From contig QGUY01000063.1 of assembly GCA_003242315.1 (NCBI GenBank), forward strand, positions 1 to 16,456: a stretch of 16,456 bases of DNA, in the 5' to 3' direction. A program made the translations under genes and the position numbers. The notes under the pieces are model-generated. The model ran no database searches and was not told the origin of the DNA. It saw only the letters and a program-made list of their open reading frames with translations. Positions 12,389 through 16,456 of this stretch are shown here, piece by piece; the first letter of the stretch is position 1; every line of letters starts with the position of its first letter. Source of the DNA: Bacteroidota bacterium. GTDB lineage: Bacteria > Bacteroidota > Bacteroidia > Cytophagales > Cyclobacteriaceae.

Positions 12389-12402
12389 GGCGAAGCCTTA
12401 AA
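12384..12402. terminator. Hairpin TTTAAGGC-GAA-GCCTTAAA at the end of the receptor remnant
   Basis: A perfect eight-base stem with a GAA loop overlaps the stop codon. The T-run (12381-12386) lies on the 5' side, so on the minus strand the hairpin would be followed by A residues; on the plus strand it is followed only by T-CTTG. Terminator function is uncertain. Confidence 0.4.
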
Positions 12403-12442
12403 TATCTTGCAATGCTAAAGTGTTCAAGGGTCGCGCATCGTA

Positions 12443-12499
12443 TATGTCCTATGTGTTCTATGTGTTCTATGTGTTTCAAACCCGTCGCCGCCAGGCGAC
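12443..12499. repeat. Dispersed repeat R3, right copy, with a 9-bp triplet repeat
   Basis: It is the inverted counterpart of 10117-10171: it ends with the hairpin GTCGCC-GCCA-GGCGAC and includes three perfect tandem copies of CTATGTGTT at 12449-12475. The two R3 copies bracket the DUF1593 gene and the receptor remnant. Confidence 0.75.
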
Positions 12500-12549
12500 C
12501 CCTCTCAGACATTTTCAGTCCACCCCTTCCTTTCTCCCCTTCTTCCTCC

Positions 12550-12557
12550 TATCTTTG
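12550..12557 (+). promoter_or_regulatory. -7 promoter element of metE (TATCTTTG)
   Basis: TATCTTTG matches TAnnTTTG and lies about 30 bases before the conserved start of the riboswitch, the right place for its transcript start. The -33 box is only TT-rich. Confidence 0.6.
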
Positions 12558-12582
12558 ACCCATCGTTCTTTGCTTCGTTTGT

Positions 12583-12795
12583 CAAACAGGTGTATGGTTC
12601 TTCCGGGAGATTCGGAAGATTAAAAAGGAATCGTGTGAGAATCACGAGCAGACGTGCTACTGTAAATGACTTCGATAAGATTATCGAACAGGGGTTTGCC
12701 CTCAACATCCATTGTCATTAATCGCGACACTCATCGTGAATGACGAGAAGGACCGGCAGATACCGTCATAAGCCAGGAGACTTGCCTTACATCTC
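12583..12795 (+). ncRNA. Adenosylcobalamin (B12) riboswitch
   Basis: The conserved core is recognisable. An AAAAAGGAATC segment (12623 onward) precedes a P5-like stem CGTG-TGAGAAT-CACG, then GAGCAGACGTGCTACTGTAA (ending about 12665), which corresponds to the GCxGxCCCGCxACTGTAA consensus. About 105 bases later comes the B12 box AGCCAGGAGACTTGCC (12771-12786). The variable peripheral helices lie between. The class binds adenosylcobalamin or related corrinoids and typically lowers expression of the gene downstream; here that is B12-independent methionine synthase, the classic target. The outer limits are approximate. The expression platform (12796-12955) is not clear: a weak CCTTC/GAAGG stem at 12841-12872 has no T-tract, so control may be at translation. 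Confidence 0.9.
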
Positions 12796-12955
12796 GATGA
12801 CCGTGCTTACACGCTAATGAGCAGGTCAGTTGTGATAGCTCCTTCCATAACTCTTCCCACCCGTGAAGAAGGTCCGTCATCTCTAGTCTGTATTAGTGTG
12901 TGTTTGCATGTCGACTTGCAAAGAGCAGGTTTGTTACACACTAAATTTCAATCAA

Positions 12956-15274
12956 ATGATTGCCCACAATCTCGGCTATCCACGAATCGGTAGCCAACGC
13001 GAACTCAAGAAAGCCTGTGAAGCCTACTGGTCAGGCCAGACCACCTACAAAAGCCTGTTGCAGGTGGGTCGTAAAATCCGGCACGAAAACTGGTTGCTCC
13101 AGAAAAATGCAGGGATCGACCTGATCCCTTCGAACGACTTCTCCTTCTACGATCAGGTGCTCGACATGTCGCTCATGGTGAACGCCATCCCCAAGCGATA
13201 CCATGCCGTGATCGTCGATGGAAAACGTACCGAACTCGATCTTTACTTCGCTATGGCGCGGGGATACCAAAAGGATAGCCTCGACATCACCGCGATGGAG
13301 ATGACAAAATGGTTCGACACCAACTACCACTACCTCGTCCCGGAATTTCATAAGGACCAGACGTTTAGCCTCTTTTCAACCAAAGTCGTAGATGAGTTCT
13401 ACGAGGCCAGCCAACTCGGCATCAAAACCAAACCGGTTCTCATCGGCCCGGTTAGCTACCTCCTCCTCGGAAAAGAAAAGGACGAGGGCCTGGACCGGAT
13501 CGACCTCCTCCCCAAGCTGTTACCGGTTTATCTTGAAATACTGAAAAAACTCGACAAGCTGCACGTCGAATGGATCCAGTTCGATGAGCCATTCCTGGCG
13601 CTCGATCTTACCGAAAAGGAAAAGAAAGCTTTTGAATATGCCTACCAGGCCATTAAACGCGAGCTGCCTCATGTCAAAACACTGGTCGCCACTTACTTCG
13701 AGGCGTTAGGGGACAACATCACCCTCGCCACCGCTCTTCCGGTCAGCGCTTTGCACATCGACCTCGTTCGTGGTGAAGACCAGCTGGATCGCGTCCTTCC
13801 CCATATCCAGGAAGCAATGACCTTATCACTCGGTGTAGTGGATGGGCGGAACATTTGGAAAAATGATTTTTCAAGATCGTTGTCGCTGATTGACAAAGCC
13901 GTCAACCATCTTGGCACGACGCGGGTCATGATCGCGCCGTCATGCTCGTTGCTCCATTCACCCTGCGATCTTGACCTCGAAAAAAATGAAGACAAGCTTT
14001 CCCGCGAGATCAAGCGCTGGATGGCTTTCGCCAGGCAAAAGTTGTCGGAAGTTGTTCTGCTGAAGCAGCTCGCGCAACCCGAAACCAAGGCGCAGTTCGC
14101 CGACGCATTGGCCGAAAACCAAGCGGCTATCGCAAGCAGAAAGACGTCTTCGCTGATACACAATCCGGCAGTTAAGGATCGGGTTGAAAACATTTCCGAT
14201 CGCGACGACAGGAGGAACAGTCCTTTCAGCATACGGAAACAACTCCAAAAAGAAGCATTAGACCTTCCACGCTTTCCTACCACAACCATCGGCTCATTCC
14301 CGCAAACCGCCGAGGTAAGAAGTTGGCGCGCGAAATGGAAGAAAAACGCGCTGTCGTCGGAAGAGTACGATGCCCTGGTAAGAGAGGAGATTGAAAGGGC
14401 CATTCGCTGGCAAGAGGAAGTCGGCCTCGACGTGCTGGTGCATGGAGAGTTTGAGCGGAACGATATGGTCGAATATTTTGGCGAGCAGTTGGCCGGGTTT
14501 GCACATTCCTCCAACGGTTGGGTACAAAGCTACGGGTCGCGCTGTGTGAAGCCGCCCATCATCTTTGGCGATGTCTCCCGACCTGAACCGATGACTGTAG
14601 CATGGTCGAAGTATGCACAGTCGCTTACCACCAGGCCCGTAAAAGGCATGCTTACGGGTCCAGTCACCATTCTGCAATGGTCGTTTGTCCGCGACGATCA
14701 ACTCAGAAGCCAGACTGCGTTTCAGATCGCATTGGCTATACGTGATGAAGTATGCGACCTGGAAAAGGCAGGGATCAGGATCATCCAGATCGACGAGCCT
14801 GCCCTGCGGGAGGGCTTACCGTTGAAAAAGGCGGATTGGCAGTCGTACCTCGATTGGGCGGTAAAGGCCTTTCGTATCTCGGCAGGCGGGGTTCGCGATG
14901 AAACGCAGATTCACACGCATATGTGTTACTCTGAATTCAATGACATCATCGAACACATTGCAGCGATGGACGCGGACGTGATCACCATCGAATGTTCGCG
15001 TTCGCAGATGGAATTACTGGATGCGTTTGCCGACTTCAAGTATCCGAACGACATCGGGCCGGGCGTGTACGACATCCACTCTCCCCGTGTCCCCTCCAAA
15101 GACGAAATGGTCTACCTGATGAACAAGGCGATCGCCGTGCTGCCCGCCGACCAGCTATGGGTCAACCCCGACTGCGGGCTAAAAACGCGTCATTGGGAGG
15201 AGACAAAGAAAGCATTGACCGAGATGGTGGAGGCAGCGCGCGAACTCAGGTTGGCCGTGGAAGAAAAAGTGTAG
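12956..15274 (+). CDS. metE: Cobalamin-independent methionine synthase
   Basis: The protein is 772 residues from ATG 12956, chosen because it gives the family start MIAHNLGYPRIG; a GTG at 12896 would add 20 unrelated residues. The enzyme transfers a methyl group from 5-methyltetrahydropteroyl-polyglutamate to homocysteine, the last step of methionine synthesis, in the cytoplasm. The N-terminal barrel contains LGYPRIGSQRELKK and QFDEPFL. The C-terminal barrel begins near PTTTIGSFPQT and carries ERNDMVEYFGEQLAGF and SYGSRCVKPP. The zinc ligands are His655 and Cys657 (HTHMCYSEF), Glu679 (TIECSRS) and Cys740 (NPDCGLK), each offset by 14 from E. coli His641, Cys643, Glu665 and Cys726. All key residues are present, so it should be active. 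It is controlled by the upstream cobalamin riboswitch. Confidence 0.97.
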   Translation: MIAHNLGYPRIGSQRELKKACEAYWSGQTTYKSLLQVGRKIRHENWLLQKNAGIDLIPSNDFSFYDQVLDMSLMVNAIPKRYHAVIVDGKRTELDLYFAMARGYQKDSLDITAMEMTKWFDTNYHYLVPEFHKDQTFSLFSTKVVDEFYEASQLGIKTKPVLIGPVSYLLLGKEKDEGLDRIDLLPKLLPVYLEILKKLDKLHVEWIQFDEPFLALDLTEKEKKAFEYAYQAIKRELPHVKTLVATYFEALGDNITLATALPVSALHIDLVRGEDQLDRVLPHIQEAMTLSLGVVDGRNIWKNDFSRSLSLIDKAVNHLGTTRVMIAPSCSLLHSPCDLDLEKNEDKLSREIKRWMAFARQKLSEVVLLKQLAQPETKAQFADALAENQAAIASRKTSSLIHNPAVKDRVENISDRDDRRNSPFSIRKQLQKEALDLPRFPTTTIGSFPQTAEVRSWRAKWKKNALSSEEYDALVREEIERAIRWQEEVGLDVLVHGEFERNDMVEYFGEQLAGFAHSSNGWVQSYGSRCVKPPIIFGDVSRPEPMTVAWSKYAQSLTTRPVKGMLTGPVTILQWSFVRDDQLRSQTAFQIALAIRDEVCDLEKAGIRIIQIDEPALREGLPLKKADWQSYLDWAVKAFRISAGGVRDETQIHTHMCYSEFNDIIEHIAAMDADVITIECSRSQMELLDAFADFKYPNDIGPGVYDIHSPRVPSKDEMVYLMNKAIAVLPADQLWVNPDCGLKTRHWEETKKALTEMVEAARELRLAVEEKV

Positions 15275-15395
15275 CCCTTTATCCCCACTCACGCCACTCA
15301 TCTCGATGAACTCATTAAGATTTTGTGAATAAAGACCATCAAAGAATTTATCTCCATCCAAAATGGTAAATTGAAGTAATCAACAACCTTCAACC

Positions 15396-15980
15396 ATGGT
15401 AACACAAACTGCAACAACCGACAGGCTCAGTACAAAGGTTGATATTGAGTTTCCCGACTTTACAAAGTTGCCCGATGATGTAAGACAAAAATTCGAAGAC
15501 CTTCCTACGAAGGTCAACTTTTTCAGGATGATGGGATACAGTCCTGGTGCATTCATAGAAATCATAGACCTGACGAACGCGATCTTTAAGAAACTTCAGA
15601 TATCCGACTACCACAAAGAACTCCTGGTTCTGCTGGTTGCCGCGCATGAGGGCAGCAAGTACGAATGGGAACAGCACGTCTCGATCGCGCAGGCGGCGGG
15701 CGTGCGGGAAGACCAGTTTGTCGCCATTGCAGCAGACAAGCTCGATGATGAAGAAGCCTTCGATGAAAAGGAACGTATCCTGCTTGATTTTGGAAAGCGT
15801 ATTCTGGAGAAAGGGAAAGCGCAAGCCGTCGTGTTTAAGAATACCCTCAGGTATTTTTCAGTAGGTGAATTATCGGACGCGATGATCGTCATCGGATTTT
15901 ACAGAATGCTGTCCGGCTTCATTCAGACCTTTGACCTGCCGCTCGATCCTCAGGAGGATGGCAACTGGGTCAAGGAATAG
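15396..15980 (+). CDS. Carboxymuconolactone decarboxylase-like (CMD/AhpD fold) protein
   Basis: This 194-residue all-helical protein is of the CMD/AhpD superfamily. The signature helix reads HKELLVLLVAAHEGSKYEWEQHVSIAQAAGV (73-103). AhpD peroxidase partners have CxxCxxxH here; this protein has Ser87, Glu90 and His94, so it lacks the redox cysteines and resembles the decarboxylase-type or uncharacterised members with YEWxxH. A second helical region (ERILLDFGKRILEKG) and a final LSDAMIVIGFYRMLSGF complete the usual layout. Such proteins are often encoded beside dehydrogenases for aromatic or hydroxy-acid degradation. The next gene, 29 bases away, is a hydroxyisobutyrate-dehydrogenase-like protein, so a small catabolic operon is likely. 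The substrate is unknown. Confidence 0.82.
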   Translation: MVTQTATTDRLSTKVDIEFPDFTKLPDDVRQKFEDLPTKVNFFRMMGYSPGAFIEIIDLTNAIFKKLQISDYHKELLVLLVAAHEGSKYEWEQHVSIAQAAGVREDQFVAIAADKLDDEEAFDEKERILLDFGKRILEKGKAQAVVFKNTLRYFSVGELSDAMIVIGFYRMLSGFIQTFDLPLDPQEDGNWVKE

Positions 15981-16009
15981 ACTATTGCTGAATACTTTCA
16001 ATCAACCAT

Positions 16010-16456
16010 ATGAGCAAAAGGATTGGATTCGTTGGGTTGGGAACCATGGGGTTCCCGATGGCAGTAAACTTAAAAAAGGCAGGGTTCGAAGTGATCGGTT
16101 ACGATGCCTTTAAAGGTGTTTACGAAAAGGCCGCGACTGCCGGAATAAAGATGGTCGAAACCCTGAAGGACGTCGCTGAGCAGGCCGATGAGGCGGTGAT
16201 CTCGATGGTTAGAGACTACGCGCAAAACGTCGACATCATGTTTAGCGACGAAGGTCTTCTAAAGGCCGGGGCCCGGGGAAAGACCATTATTGTTATGAGT
16301 ACACTTGACCCTGATTCCATGAATGCGTTAGGCGAGAAAGTAGAAGGGGAAAGCGCATATAAACTAATAAGCGCTGCGGTGAGTGGCGGGGCTTCCGGTG
16401 CCGAGGCCGGGACGTTGTCGATTATGACCTCCGGCCGCGAGGAACTGGTAAAGTCG
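16010..16456 (+). CDS. 3-hydroxyisobutyrate dehydrogenase-like NAD(P)-dependent oxidoreductase (partial)
   Basis: The frame is open from ATG 16010 to the window edge (149 codons). The N-terminal Rossmann motif IGFVGLGTMGFPMAVNLKKAG (5-25) with Asp at the end of the second strand (GYDAF) suggests NAD preference. VISMVRDYAQ and SAAVSGGASGAEAGTLSIM match the substrate-binding SGGxxGAxxGTL signature of beta-hydroxyacid dehydrogenases. The catalytic Lys and the C-terminal helical domain lie outside the window. Family members oxidise 3-hydroxyisobutyrate, tartronate semialdehyde or similar acids. It is probably cotranscribed with the CMD-like gene upstream. Confidence 0.9.
   Translation, partial: MSKRIGFVGLGTMGFPMAVNLKKAGFEVIGYDAFKGVYEKAATAGIKMVETLKDVAEQADEAVISMVRDYAQNVDIMFSDEGLLKAGARGKTIIVMSTLDPDSMNALGEKVEGESAYKLISAAVSGGASGAEAGTLSIMTSGREELVKS

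Noticed and set aside
12896..12955. Upstream GTG start of metE
   Set aside because: It adds 20 residues unlike any MetE; the family N-terminus starts at ATG 12956.
13693..14514. Long minus-strand open frame opposite metE
   Set aside because: It is antisense to a fully convincing metE whose codon bias creates open antisense frames.

Overview
The window looks like chromosome of a Bacteroidota bacterium, most likely a Cytophagales-type member. The grounds are promoters of the TTTG-N19-TAnnTTTG kind with little use of Shine-Dalgarno sequences, a TonB-dependent receptor tail with the phylum's typical C-terminal wording, a secreted Sde_0182/DUF1593 protein, paired AraC regulators and aldo/keto reductases, and many dispersed intergenic repeats. 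This placement is inference from style; there is no rRNA or other marker gene.

Layout. 1-1215: the tail of a YdeI/OmpD-associated protein, then a thioredoxin-reductase-like flavoprotein (CPYC) bracketed by GCAGAT microsatellites. 1216-2679: an accessory cassette of mobile mystery protein A (HTH) and mobile mystery protein B (Fic). It has palindromic operator-like sites at its 5' end, and the Fic gene is broken by one extra base. 2680-3905: an unexplained open coding-like remnant, a secreted YHS-domain protein and a methyltransferase-like hypothetical protein. 3941-5982: an aldo/keto reductase divergent from an AraC regulator. 5983-6733: a repeat-rich island of a dispersed repeat, three and a half structured tandem units, and a large inverted repeat ending at the 3' end of tRNA-Ser(UGA). 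6734-7987: the tRNA with a textbook promoter and terminator, a HigB-HigA toxin-antitoxin pair under an inverted repeat, and a frameshifted SRPBCC/AHSA1 remnant. 8082-10011: a second aldo/keto reductase and AraC module, this time co-directional; the reductase lacks the catalytic His. 10054-12499: a Sde_0182-type nucleoside-hydrolase-like protein surrounded by dispersed repeats, divergent from a TonB-dependent receptor reduced to its signal peptide plus C-terminal strands. 12550-15274: promoter, adenosylcobalamin riboswitch and metE. 15396-16456: a carboxymuconolactone-decarboxylase-like protein followed by the start of a 3-hydroxyisobutyrate-dehydrogenase-like protein.

Working together. The clearest regulated unit is the cobalamin riboswitch with metE: B12-independent methionine synthesis would be shut off when B12 is available. 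The two reductase/AraC modules look like paralogues whose gene order was rearranged after duplication. The mobile mystery pair and HigBA are accessory two-gene systems, each with inverted-repeat operators consistent with autoregulation. Four broken or decayed genes (Fic, SRPBCC, TonB receptor, and the unnamed remnant at 2680-2862) and several repeat families mark this as a rearranging, accessory-rich stretch. The least explained items are the structured tandem repeats at 6121-6604 and the inverted repeat abutting tRNA-Ser.
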